From Guyanagaster necrorhizus (lineage: Eukaryota; Basidiomycota; Agaricomycetes; Agaricales; Physalacriaceae): a DNA stretch of 64,000 nucleotides. The stretch is taken from assembly GCF_019112545.1 (NCBI RefSeq), contig NW_025064895.1, positions 922,049-986,048 of the forward strand. The letters run 5' to 3'. Numbering within the stretch: position 1 is the first letter of the stretch; each line of letters begins with the position of its first letter. Below the pieces are notes generated by a model. The model searched no databases and was not told where the DNA came from. It saw only the letters and a program-made list of their open reading frames with translations. Position numbers and translations under genes: made by a program. Shown here piece by piece: positions 1-11,928 of this stretch.

Positions 1-2116
1 CGATCTAGTAATTCTGATGTTAGGGTCTTGTTTGAACAGAACATAGAACTCTTACCGAACGTGATTATATGTCTGGTCTAATGAATACGTTGGCCGGTGT
101 TCACGTACAGTATTGTTGTTGGGGTTAGTGTCAGCTCGTGATCGCGCTGGAGTCCAAACTTGACGTTGCTCAATGAAATTTGGACCTGCAGACGACGAGG
201 ACAGCACAGAGGGGATTGCACCATTCGCGAAAGGATTTTTTGCCGATGGTTGAGCCATCGGTGCATTGGCAAGTGTGAACGACTCTGTTGAAGGAAGCGG
301 TACAGGCTTCACAACTTCACCATCCCCTTTAGTGACCTCTGCGTCGCCAAATTCTTTCTTCCAAGCCTCTAACCCCCCTACAAGAATGATCGGCGCATGC
401 TTCAACATCCGAGTAAATTCCCGTTCATAGATTGTTTGCACCAAGACAGAAAGTGGCGAGTCTAACGGGCCGAAGCTTGTCGAGTTCCAGTCGTATAGTA
501 CAACGTAATCGAATTTTTCACGATTGGCGAACAAACTAACTTCGGAGGGAGGACTTATGATCAGTGCTTCCATCAATGACGTCGCATTTATACTACAGTT
601 GGTGGTCAAACAACTGAACAGCGCCTAACAAAGGAGCGTACCTTTTCCGTCGTAATATTGTTGGTTCTAAGCAAATGACGGCATCACGCTTAATGTGTTC
701 TTTTTGAAAATCGGCTCTGTCTCGTACGTCGATAAGAAGCAATTTGGCGCCCGGCGGCAACCCCATTAGATCTTTAGGAAAGAGAGAATTGCTGACTGAT
801 TTGCCATTGATGAGTGGAGCAGGGGATAAGCTACCGTTCAAAAGAGGAGAAGCGTAGGAAGGATGGCCATTCGGAACTGGGGAAGTGGAAGATGAGGAGA
901 GGTTGGAAGGCTTCAGGGACGCTGTAGACTTCGATGGTGACCCCGGACGGCTCGTGAACGAGTTCACTATAGGAGTGATTGGTGTGCTTGACGGCCTTTC
1001 GATGGGATTTGTAAAGTTACGCAAGACATGTGGCAAAGGTGACGGGGACTTGAGTGGAGACGATGATTTGTGTGGAGAGCCGACGCTAAAGCCGGTAGAC
1101 ACCGGTGACAGGCCGTTGCGACTATCTTTCGAAGACCTGCTAGAACTGTTGCTGATACCAGTGGGAACCGAAGGCAGTTGGAACGCCGGACCTTCATCCA
1201 ATTCATCAATTGGTGGAAAAGTCTGGGTGAACTCGGAAATGTTATATTGCGACGAGAGCGGGGAAGACGACGGCGTCGAAGAGGGCGATGGGGGACCGAA
1301 CGATGAAGGAGACACCAAAGAGTGAGGTGAGGGTGGAGACACGGATGGCGCCGCGACGGACAGCGAAGTTGACGGAGCCGGTAGCGGCGGTGGCTGGGAA
1401 TGACGCACAGCGCGACTAGGAGACGGCGGTGACTGTACTGGAGATGTTTGCTGGAGTGACAAGCGTTTAGATGTTGTATTGACAGTTAAGCCATTGTCTC
1501 GCAGTGCTTGCAATCGGTCAGCAAGAGATCCTCCATATTTGTGTATCGGGCCATCGCCTGGGCTAGTAGACAATCAATGAAAAGAGCCACCACAGCAGCG
1601 GCCGGGTACGTACCTCGAAGCCTGTACCTCTGTCGCCTTCAGCTTCTCTTCTACTATCTTCGTTCGTGGTATGAGATCATTGAGTATCTAGCGATCCTGG
1701 TCAACGGAAGCAATGCTTAATAATTGAGCACGTACAGGTTTGAAGTCGTTGAATTCCTTGTGAACGACACCACCACCTCTCTCTGCCCGCATCTCAGCAG
1801 AGTCAGTTGCACCTTTGATAAGGCTAGCAGCTTTCACGTAGGCACTCAGCGCAGACTTGAGATCGCCGACGGCGTCGTATTCCTTCCCTTGGTCATACAG
1901 CCTACGGGCCGTTTTAATGAGGTTAATGGGAGCCGCTCCTCTCGTTTCCCTCTGAACAGACTCCAAGGCTTGGCTTTTGATCTCTGCGGTTGTCATATTC
2001 GCCATTGTCTTGACGAGGCTGTTCGTGCTGGCTGCCGCTACGAGTACCGGTGAAAGCTTACTCCCAAAAGGTGGACCTCCCAGACCAGGTGCGCTTGGAG
2101 GCGAAACGCTGAGCAT
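1..2116 (-). CDS. Ubiquitin carboxyl-terminal hydrolase, Doa4/Ubp5/USP8-like, N-terminal part (runs off left edge)
   Basis: The N-terminal half of a deubiquitinase; the catalytic USP domain would lie left of base 1. Exons read by eye on the minus strand are 2116-1736, 1687-1614, 1562-642, 592-56 and 13-1, all with GT..AG introns. Residues about 30-150 form an alpha-helical MIT/USP8-dimerisation-like region (ARRLYDQGKEYDAVGDLKSA). A long Ser/Pro-rich linker follows, then a rhodanese-like domain beginning LLLIDVRDRADFQKEHIKRD. As in yeast Doa4/Ubp5 and animal USP8, the rhodanese active-site loop has no cysteine (it reads DWNSTSFG), so it is probably a binding module rather than a sulfurtransferase. 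By family, such enzymes recycle ubiquitin at endosomes together with ESCRT-III. The start at 2116 is the first Met of the open frame. Identity rests on domain order, because the catalytic domain is not visible. Confidence 0.8.
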
Positions 2117-2960
2117 TAGCTCAATATGCTATCCACAGGCAAGCGCCACGAACGCAATAAGGAAGGGTAGGTGAACGTAGGATTAGAATGAATAATTGTT
2201 ACATAACCATTTTACAGCTCCATTACCATCCGAAATAAGTAAATAAATAATCAATTCTGTAAATGGGCTTAGGGACTCGGAGCACTTTCGGAGAGAGAAC
2301 GTCCTTGCTAACTAGTCACATTATCAGCCCCGATTCTTGGTTGTTGCAGCATATGGCGAGCCTCGTGCTATAAAGTTCATGCCACCTATAATCAATGTAA
2401 GAATCACCTGAAAACACAAGGAAAAATATTCCGATACTGTAATATCTATGCGGCCGGAGCTGCTACCACAGCTCTTACGGAAGGTCTGTTCTCCATGAAA
2501 TACAGCCTCCGGTTATGCTATCCTTCACCAGTTTCTTGAACCTCGACTACGGCTGCGAGTCACAGAAATGGTCTTGGCTGCGACAATAAAAAATACTTGC
2601 GCATTGGAGCCTGATCGGCAGTGGGTCGTAACTGCGATCACAGATATGTATTCGACGGTCGACTTAATGTCGCTGCGCAAAATCTACTCAACATGCAACC
2701 ACTGTGAGCAGCACGAAGACCGTTGACTCTAAATTGAATTTGGACCTCCAGATATTGAGAAGACTTACTTATAATCATTATGGATCCAAAACGACGTAGC
2801 AAACGGCTGTCTCAAGCAAGAGGATGATCGTAGCTTATTATGCCACAAATGGACAGAAAGGATGGTCGCCGCGCCACGATCACATGCAATATTAAATAAT
2901 CATTTCTTCTTCACGTTCAAAGCATTGATTACAAGTCGCAGGAAACACCAGATCAATTAA
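2117..2960. other. Intergenic region between two minus-strand genes
   Basis: About 840 bp between the start of the deubiquitinase and the stop of the Snt2-like gene. It should hold the deubiquitinase promoter and the Snt2-like 3' UTR. No convincing reading frame, RNA gene or repeat was seen. Confidence 0.5.
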
Positions 2961-5900
2961 CTACAAGTTCTCGAGAAGCTTCATGAACTACAGAATTGAC
3001 CTCGGGTTGGACTTGAGTACTAAAATAACAACGGTGGCACCGGTACGTCTGCGCTGCATCATCAATGAGATGGAAGGCGGGGCTGAATTCAGTGTGGCAA
3101 ATGTCGCATGAAGGGTCGGGGTTGAAGACTGGGGCCTCGCGATCGCGGGGAGGAGATACGGAGACGTCGCCACGGACGTTGAGAAGTTGATCAAGGCGCC
3201 GCGCCTTGCGGAGAAGGGCGTGCGATTGACCAGTGGCCTGTTTGTAATTCCGGCAGTAAACTTGTAGTGCAGTCTGGCAAGCGAGATGAGTCTTGCACTT
3301 AAGTGGCTAGGGCAATACAATCCTTACCTCTCCGCCGTCCGTGGTGTCACATAAACTATAAATCATTCGTCGGCTGTGATCATGGTCTTTGCATGATATG
3401 ATGGCATTCATACATCCTGTCTCGTCTCGGAAGGTCGTGGTAACGGTGGTATCTCGTCGACTACTCTTCACCTGAATGAAAATGTTAATAAATTCTAGCC
3501 ATCATTATTCTCCCAGTCAGGCTCCTTACCGGTTGTATTTCAAATCCAAACTTGTGCCCAAAATCCCAAGCGCATGAAACGTGGTATTCTCTACTACAGT
3601 CAGAGCACCGTATAACAGCGCCTCCTTTCTCATGGCATATACAACATCTCTGTGAAAGAAGAATATCAGCTGTTGAATGATACAGAAACAGGAAAACAGC
3701 TTGCAGAAGTCCATCTATGATTAGCAATCGTACTCGCTCCCTCAACCAGTCGAAGCCGCGATGCGTCGGAAAAAGTGAGTTCAGGAATAAAGACCGAGCA
3801 AATGACGTGCGCCCATTGTTGACCCTCAGTTGGCTTGCAAGCCCGAAGGACAGAATTGCTCGAAGGTCCAAATTTCTTGTCGTGCAGTTGATCTCGAGGG
3901 CATAACATGCATTCCATAACCTGCGGAAAATCTACGGATAAAACGAGAAGAAGATCAAAAAATTTCGAACTGACCAGGGACGCTTCCAGATTCTCATCAT
4001 TCGAGCACAAATCACAGCGCCACTTCTCGACATCTTCAGGGCTGACAACAGCACCACAGACACCTGGCAGTGGAGATGAGAACTAGAAAAGAAGTGAATG
4101 GCAAGGAGATTCTAATACCTGCATGGATACGGAAGCCGCACTTGGTACACTTGAGCACTTTGCCGATGGGGCCGCTCTTTCGACAACAGACACACTGAAA
4201 TTGGACCGCTGATTGAGGGGGAGGGGGAGGTGTAGACACAACACTGGCAGATGAAGTCGATAGCTACATGATCCAAGTCAGTCATCCATCGTATGCAAAT
4301 GAATAGAAATGAAGCACTCACTCTAGGACGCTTAGTTACTGGCCCCGTCAATGGAGTCCCCTCGCGTTTCTCTGCTGATCGGGCCTTCATTGAAGGCACC
4401 GACTCTTCACGCACGCTCCGCACGTTCAAGTCAGCATACTTCCTCCAGTTCTGACCACAAGAATCGCAAAGGAAATTGGTGGCAAGGCCCTTCGGCGCTT
4501 TCCACCAAGCTTTGGATTCTCGAGTCCGACAGGCACCACAGCTAGGAGCTTTGGAAGGCTGAGTGACTATCGACGATTCATCGTCAGCCGGGCCTACGGT
4601 CTGGCCTTGATAGGCCTCTTCCGGGCTTCCCCATTGCTCATATTGAGGTTCTGGGAGCGCGCCGTTCGTCCTAAGCTGTTCGTTCTCTTCTCCAATTTTA
4701 CCACTGCAGCTGTAATAAGCAAGATATCCGAAGTAATCCAAGGAGAAGTTACTTTTTCCAATGCCCATAAAATCGAACAACTTCCGGCATCGTCCGGGTT
4801 CCAATTTCCTCCCTGACGGCTCGGAGCTGTGCACCATGCGTGAAGATGGCGTCTTCAAAGGCACCTATTTCTTCTCTAGACCATTCCCTGTCGGTATATC
4901 TGGTCGGCTGGGTTTTCCACTGTCAGAAACCAGAAGTTAGCCAATAAGGAAAACGTCCGACGGGAAGACTTGGTCACCTGCTCCTGCCGAGTAATCGTCT
5001 TCATATTGACCGAATACATCGACTTTGCCGCTAGAGCGGCCTCCGAGTACCGACGGACGACCTCGGTCAGCCAATCGATAGAAGACGAGACCTTGAGATC
5101 GCTGGTGAGACTTTGTTTGCACAATTCCACTACGCATATAAATTTAGTACTGTGCAACCAAAAAGTCCGGAAAAACGATGTTACTTTCGTCCACTGTGGG
5201 GAAATGGTCAGGAACGTGACGTCATGATACCGATATAGAAGCGCACCTTCTGCTCCTGTCAAGATGTTGATTGCACTCAATACTTCGACGGTGCTATCAC
5301 CACCTCGTTCCTCATCTGTATCACAACCGTTTTAGGACTCGTCGATCACTCCGAAAAACATGCTCACCCGGATATGGGGCATTCTTCTCAATCAAGGTTG
5401 CCTGGAACTTGGGGCCCACACGCGTTGGCGCTCGGGGTGATATGAGGTCGTCTGCATCTAGAACATCACATTAGCCCGTAATTGGGAGGCCCACCCTCTG
5501 AATAGTCACCAAGAGTGTCCTCTGCTACGGTATATTGTCTACAGCAAGCTGTCAGTAAACACCCAGATTTGCTTTCTAGCTATCTCACCCAAAGTAGCGG
5601 AAGGGCCACATCTTAAAATACTTGATGGGGAGGTTCTCTTCTCTGTCTTGCTGCGACTTGTCTTTCCGTGGTCGCCCCCGTCCCCGCACAGCTGGTGCAT
5701 TGGATTTCAGTGGTCTATTGGTGGCTGGAGTGTGTTGTCGAGTATGGTGGCTATCGACTTCCTCTTCGTGTTTGCGTGAACAAGGCGCGCATGTCCACCC
5801 ATACCCTCGTGATGGCTTAGCCATCAGCGGAGGGTTGACACATTGCATATGGAAAAAGAGCTTGCATCTGTCACAACGAACAGACTCCAGACTGATGAAG

Positions 5901-6648
5901 ATCACATATAAGTGATGTATACCAGAAAACATTAACTATTCTTACCTTGGACACCATTCAGAGCACGTATCGCATGTACGAAGATGATCAGTGAGGTCAG
6001 GAATAACTTCCTTTTCCGCCACAACATATTCATATCGCGAGATCAAAGTCTCTCTAATATTATCCGGAACTGAAACATAAATTAGTCACGTTGGAGAAAA
6101 TAAATCGAAAAAGTCGCTTACGGTTTCGGACGTCAGTGGACTGGATGATTTCCAGTTCTTTCCTCATGTACGGATCAAAGAGCCGATTATAGTAAAAGCG
6201 GTCAGGCCGCTTTTTCCAGCCCGCTAGGTCGGAAATTTTGTCTCTGTGTACAACGTGGCAACGGGCGCGTATCTGATTGATATCGCACACTTCGGTGTAC
6301 ATGCCAGCCAATAAGAGACGTGAATCTGCGACGGTTCGTTCTGTAACGTCCGAGGGTCTGTAATACCAAGCAAGGCGAACACGAGTATAATGAAATATCT
6401 CCTGGGTTTTACCGAGCGGCCTGAGAAATTCCATAATACGTGCAATGGAATAAGGGGTGCCATCGCGGGCCTCTGCGCTGGGAGAACAATAAACGTGATC
6501 TGAAAAATAAGGATTGGTTGAGAAAGAGTAGAAAGGAGTGGATGTCAAGAATGTTACCATTTATACGGACACGTTCACCGTTTTTCAGGAAAACGGGAGG
6601 ACTAGAGGAATTCTGTGTCTCGTTACCATTTTGATGTGAAGGAGACAT
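2961..6648 (-). CDS. snt2: Snt2-like chromatin regulator (BAH, PHD, SANT, GATA finger, PHD, extended PHD)
   Basis: A multi-domain histone reader, spliced from many short exons. Exon 1 is 6648-6558 and exon 2 is 6499-6122; exon 3 is 6069-5946. Exon 2 holds a BAH domain (YCSPSAEARDGTPYSIARIM onward). The first PHD finger is split across an intron (CDTCSEW, then CDRCKLFFHMQC) and is followed by an AT-hook (RGRGRPRK). A SANT domain lies near 4760-4890 (REWSREEIGAFEDAIFTHG, then MPEVVRFYGHW). A GATA-type finger (CGAC, about 20 residues, CDSC) is near 4450-4560. Then come a second PHD (CVCCRKSG, 4150-4200), an extended PHD (CMLCPRDQ to CCICHEKGGAVIRC, 3560-3930) and a last Cys pair finger (CDICHTEF, CHRC). 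The stop is at 2961-2963. This order matches yeast Snt2 and fission-yeast Snt2 of the Lid2 complex, which recruit histone deacetylase or demethylase activity. Some exon borders between 4900 and 5500 are uncertain. Confidence 0.85.
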
Positions 6649-9372
6649 TGGGTTGCGGGTTCAGGTACGGAAATAGCCTGAGAAAGGGAGAGAAAAGCTG
6701 TGAAGGAAGAGAAAATCCAATGTGTTCAAACCTAACAAAAAAGAAAAGGCTGGAAGAGGTGCTACAATAATTTGAAGCTCTTGGAAGGTATAAAAGTGCA
6801 GAAAGGTGAGGGGAGACGAAAGCACGGAAATTCAAACTCAGACAGTGCCACCGATCCATCGTCGATGCCTTGTTTTGGATGTTTTCTTGTGAAAGGCGCC
6901 AAACAGGCTCAGTCTCGGTCAAAACATAAAATTTCTGGCTAGCTCTGACTGATATTTCTTATCTTGATCATATTCTCTGGATTTTGCATAATTTAGCGCC
7001 ATCGCCATCGTCTCAATCGCATTTTCCCTATGTGAATCGTTGATGGCGGTGGCCAAATCGACGGCGGGTCGAAGAAAGTCTGCAAATCAAAAATTCACTG
7101 GCACAGACAAAAAATACCGGTAATGAAACATTGTTTCAGGGAAGAATTTATATTCTCCGCTGGCTTGCAGTCCCCGTTTTTCCTCGTCTTCGGGTTTTAG
7201 CTGTGCCTGAGGAATTGCCTCCGCGCCGATGGTGGGTTGAACATGTGCCCAAAAAGGAAATATCCCCTTTTAGCTCTCCTTCGTTGTCACTTGGAATCAC
7301 GACAGTTCCGAAATCGAGAAAGACAATTAAAGCCTTGCCAGGATAATCTTAGCTAGAATAACATCTCACCTTGGGAAAACGAAGAATACGAAGATAAAGT
7401 TTTAACTTTGCGTTCGATCAATCCGATTAGGAGACCTCCGCCCCGGACAGTATGGCGTACAACTTAAATGCAAGTCCTCCAAGGGTCAGCTCTAATCGGA
7501 TATCTCTATGTTGAGTCGCGGTGCGTCCTTTTTGTTGCTAGTCTATATCATTTCTCACGCTGTACCGAAAAGTAATGCTATAATAGTTGTCGCAGATAGC
7601 CACAATCCATTCGGCAAATCCGAGCCACAGACATTTTATTTGTACTAAAGGAGCGCCTTTCTTGGCCTTTTCACCTGCCTATCGGTTTGTCGCACCTCAG
7701 CGATCCTGATCGTGGGTCGGTTAATTTTGCCCCTCTATTGTCCCCGTTACTCGCACAAAGTAGTAGACTAGTTGCCATAACGATAGCAACGTATCTTCAA
7801 CAGCGTCGCAATATATTTCCCATGGGAAATACGAAGAAGTTGCGATATATCTTCCATCTTTTGCCCGCACAACTATACAGCTGACTCTGATGGTGAAACC
7901 TAATTGAAAGCCATTCCTTGCCTTGCTATCTTCTGTCTACGCTATTCACTGCACACTGTAGAATCAGTTCCTGGTCCTGGTCCTGGTCCTGGCTTTGTTA
8001 CCCATTCATCTTCTCCGCCACCAATGCTAGCAGTTCTGCTCTACCGATGGCCCACGTGGCTGACGCAGGTGCACGTCTGGTAGTGACCATTCAGCTCCTT
8101 CACCTGGTGCCAGGCCCGGCAACTGTACATGCTAACCTTCTTCCGTTTACCCTCATTGTGCCATGACTTCGTTCAACAATCATCCAAATTGTGGTAGCTG
8201 GCGTAACTCAGCAGACTTCAGCGTCGTCAATTCTGGTGTGTAACAACACATGTACTGGTTACTGGACCACTGCTTCCTCTTGAAATGGGCACCATGCTGA
8301 GGCTTGGTGCGGCCGCTGCGTTTGTTCAATACCAAGCTCAGAAAACTTGGCTTGATGGATACACATCCGTCCTTAAGATCCGTGGCATCAAAGGACTACC
8401 TAGTACTTTAAAGTCCGGCGGTAAAAACAGAGTTCTCCTACGGTTAATCTGACGTAACGCAAGTGGCGGAGGTTCATCGTGGCTTTACGACATCGAGGTC
8501 AGAATCAGTTTCCGGGATTCATTTAAACCAGACAGGGATGACAGCGGGGAGGCAATTTCGCCGCGGCTTTCATTTTCGATGAGCGCTGTTCAGCACCTTC
8601 TGGTACCCTCAAAAATGTGATATCTACTCGGTATTGTATCGACTGGACGGGCCAAGGAAAGTATACTTTTCGACATATACTGGCCATACAGACAGAGCTA
8701 TGAGAAGTTACGACTTCTCTGTCAAACTAGGCAATGCCCAACTCCGTAATTGGGCCGAGAAACAGTCACGGTGCTTTCTATCACTTAAATGCTGATTTTC
8801 TCCCAGTTCATTGGTTACCGCTGCGACACACTTCTGACTTGGATTGTTCAATTGCCATTGCACGGTTTCAGGGCTATGAATTGGGCTGCTTCGAATGGGG
8901 TCTATGCACGCTTTGTGGTCAGTACTTTCTGAATCATAGTAGGCGTCTAAATTTCACCTGCAGCTTTGAAAGATAGTCGCACTGAACCTTCAGTTCTGGT
9001 GTGTGTGTGTAGTCTCAGACAGCCTCTTACTTGGAGGTTAATTTCACTGTACAGCAAAGGAATCCGATATAAGTATCCTCACCGGTGGTCGGAACTGCTT
9101 TGACATGGCAGGTTAGGGCTTTACACCTACCTACTGTACTTTTAGCAATTGCTATATCTATGCTATTTTGCTGCGTCGTTGCAGGGTCCAATGACTGCTG
9201 TCCGCGCGGCGCTTGCATGTGCATACCAAATGGGCATAATAGCGTTCGAAATAGAATACAACGTTGCCGGACTGGTGACCAAAATAGGCAAATTCCGGGA
9301 GAACCCGAAGGCGTACCCTGATCGCGAGTCCAGTTCTCTTCAATGTTGAACAGCACCACCCCCGCCATTGTC
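6649..9372. other. Long intergenic region without a supported gene
   Basis: About 2.7 kb upstream of two divergent genes (Snt2-like on minus, Ran-binding on plus). Only short chance reading frames (up to about 115 codons) occur, and none joins into a spliced model with recognisable domains. It contains a short (CCTGGT)4 tandem repeat at 7970-7993 and a GT run near 9000-9010. It presumably holds both promoters; an untranslated RNA or a very divergent small gene cannot be excluded. Confidence 0.4.
7970..7993. repeat. Hexanucleotide microsatellite (CCTGGT)4
   Basis: Four consecutive CCTGGT units read directly in the sequence, in a non-coding stretch. No functional link is visible. Confidence 0.9.
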
Positions 9373-11494
9373 ATGTCTGAGGTTCCTCCAACCGAGGGAT
9401 CGAGCTCGAAGAGCAGTATCAGGCAGGAAAACTCGCCTCCACCGACGCCGCCATCGCCAGTGAGCTCAGAAACAGGTCGGATTCACTTATCATTCTCCGT
9501 TGAGGCATGGCTCATTGTTGGGCGACCCTCACAGGAGTCAAGTTATCCAAGAAGCGAGAGCGGGAGGCCTCTCAGGAGCCGGTTACGACAACGAAGGTCG
9601 CCGTCGTCAGTCATCGCGAGCATTCCAGAAATGTTGTCACTAACCGATACGCTGTGCTTTTCCCAGGATACCGACACTTCGACCCGCGACAGTCGAGAAA
9701 TTCGCACTCCGGCGAAGAAGAACAGAGTCGCTTTGAGCTCTACAGCAGAAGAAGACGATGGTATTGTGGGCTCGCGGTCGAATTCGCCTTCGCCAACCTT
9801 TGGCTCGCCACCCCAAGAGATGAAAATCAAAGTTAGGCAAATCAGTCAGGGCGTCGAGGACCTTAGCTGGCGGAAGAGGCCAAACTTTGGGAACGGGCCT
9901 AACGAAGGACAAGATTCTGCTGTGGAGATGCCTGTTGATAGCGACAAGTCGGACAAGCTCGAAGAAACCAGCATCCCCAATGGGTCGGCCGACCCAAAGA
10001 TGGAGCCTGAAGAAAATAATGGTCCGAAAGTCGATGAGGCTTCAACTGTCCTTCCACCAACACCACCCCCTACGGTGGATGAAGTTCTGCCGAAGAGCTT
10101 GCGACGAGATTCTGATTCCGATTCTGGCGAGAAGGACAAAGGATTGAAGAGAAAGTTCTTGGACCGTGGGACAAGCCAAGGTCCCCAGGAGACTGGAGGA
10201 TCTGATAAGACTGCCTCAGAACCTGTCAAGCGGCCTAGAGATGATGCAGGCGAGGACGGCAATCCTCGGGAGACTAAGCGACCTTCACCACCTCCGGAGC
10301 AGAGTGCCACTTCTCCTCCCAGTGCTCCTGCACCGAAATTCGTGCGATTCCATCTCTCTGTAGTACACCAGTTCATGACTAATGCCCTCCGTAGGGCGGT
10401 TTTGGAGCATACGCTGCTACAAAGTCTCCATTTGCTTCAGTGAAAGGGCCCAATGTATTTGGATCCAAAAAATCATCAAGCTTGTCAACTCCGTCAGTTA
10501 CGCCCTCGGTATCCTCTTCTTCCTTGGGTACACCCGTTCTAGGGGAATCATCCATAGCCTCTACTTCGGCCGCGACCCCCGCGAAGCGCTCGGGCTTTGA
10601 GGCGTTCTCCTCACCAGCATCACCGTTTGCTTCCATCGCTCAGAATAAGTCATCAGTGTTGGGAGGCGGAACATCCAAGCTCGGACGAAGCAAATCCCCC
10701 ACGCGCCGAGCGAACTCCACCAATGCAAGTGCTTTTTCGGCGTATAGCGGTGCTAGCCAAGGGTTTGCATTGCCTGCATTTAAGCGTGCTCGTGCAGGAT
10801 CCCCGGCAATCGCAAATATGGAGAAGAAATCGAATGTGTCTGTTCTCAATGGTTCAGATAGTTGCACAGAGGAAGATAGTAGCGACGGAAAAAGTGCCAG
10901 CTTTGGTGAAAAATTGCGAGCAGGAAAGGACCAGTCCGGTGAAGAGCATGAGACTCCCAAGATTGCTTTGACTGAGCAAGAGGGTGAGTATCCTGGACAT
11001 AATTTGTTACCTTTCGATTTTAATTTTTTCTGCAGTGATGACCGGGGAAGAAGAGGAGGAGACTATTCATCAAGTTCGAGGAAAGTTATTTGCACTCTCC
11101 GATGGTACAGCCTGGAAGGAGCGCGGCACGGGTGTACTGAAGCTGAATGTCAGAGCTTCAGACGGTGGAGGGGCAAGGTTATGTGGGTCATTTCTTTTTC
11201 TTATCCTCGACTTGGTGATACTAATAGCTAGTACAGTGATGCGAAAAGAGGCAGTATACACTGTGCTGCTCAATGTCACTCTGTTCCATGGAATGCGATG
11301 CGTGCTTGCGCAGGACCCCCGATACGTACGTTTCAGCGTCATCCAAGATGGCGTGACAACACATTATAACCTGAGGGTAAGTTGCTCTGCTGTGGTCCGA
11401 AAAATCATACTAATTCTGACTTTTGTAGCTGGCCAATCCCAAAATTGCGGAAGAGTTGATGGAAGAGATACATGCGAATCTTCCGTCAGCATAA
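9373..11494 (+). CDS. Ran-binding-domain FG protein, RanBP3/Yrb2/Nup50-like
   Basis: Seven exons join in frame to 593 codons: 9373-9475, 9535-9596, 9667-10341, 10395-10983, 11036-11182, 11237-11376 and 11429-11494. The N-terminus carries a basic patch (KLSKKREREASQEP) like that of Yrb2/RanBP3, then an acidic Ser/Pro-rich region, then scattered FG-like motifs around residues 300-450 (FGAYA, FGSKK, GFALPAF). The last 150 residues form a RanBD1 domain: VRGKLFALSDGTAWKERGTG, then VLLNVTLFHGM, ending EELMEEIHANLPSA. By family it binds Ran-GTP and supports CRM1-dependent nuclear export in the nucleus. The first Met of the frame is at 9343, ten codons earlier; the MSEVPPTEG start at 9373 was preferred, but this is a judgement. 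Confidence 0.85.
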
Positions 11495-11928
11495 GGGCTG
11501 CAGGAATGGTGATTAAAGATGTTCTATGCATGCTGATGTAAAATTTCCCCCCTTGACGGTTTCCCAGTCTTGTGTATTGCTGCTGTGTGTGCTGATCAAC
11601 AATTTATTATACATGTTTCTATTTACATAAATAACGTGACGATATTGATATGAATCTTGCTGCGGAGTTGGAAGTAGGGTCTTCGATTCAGGTATCCCAC
11701 TCACAGCATGTCTTTATTAGCTGGGTACTATTCAGCGTGAAACAAGTTGCAAGGAACCGTTCCTTGCGGCTGCATGGATCCTCGGTTTGTCGGGTGATCA
11801 TCTGAAAAGGCGGTGTTTGTTGCGTCACGCGAATTGTGGACGCGGATGTACGGTAGTCGTGAACGGCCATAAAATGTCGATATCTGCGCTCTTGGACACA
11901 TCGATCTTTCTGTGCTGCAATCACTACG
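11495..11928. other. Short intergenic region with promoter of monooxygenase 1
   Basis: About 430 bp between the Ran-binding gene and the first FAD monooxygenase. It should hold the 3' UTR of the former and the promoter of the latter. No extra gene or structured element was identified. Confidence 0.5.

Noticed and set aside
885..1325. 146-codon plus-strand frame opposite the deubiquitinase
   Set aside because: Antisense shadow of the Ser/Pro-rich linker; low complexity and no domain.
2988..3320. 110-codon minus-strand frame at the end of the Snt2-like gene
   Set aside because: A different frame of the same strand ends in a Cys-pair finger (CDICHTEF, CHRC) and a stop at 2961, fitting the gene better.
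7918..8166. 82-codon frame with WSWSWSW repeat
   Set aside because: Created by the (CCTGGT)4 microsatellite; no neighbours or homology visible.
9846..10376. 176-codon minus-strand frame
   Set aside because: Antisense to exon 3 of the Ran-binding gene, whose frame is fixed by splice phases and the RanBD1 domain.
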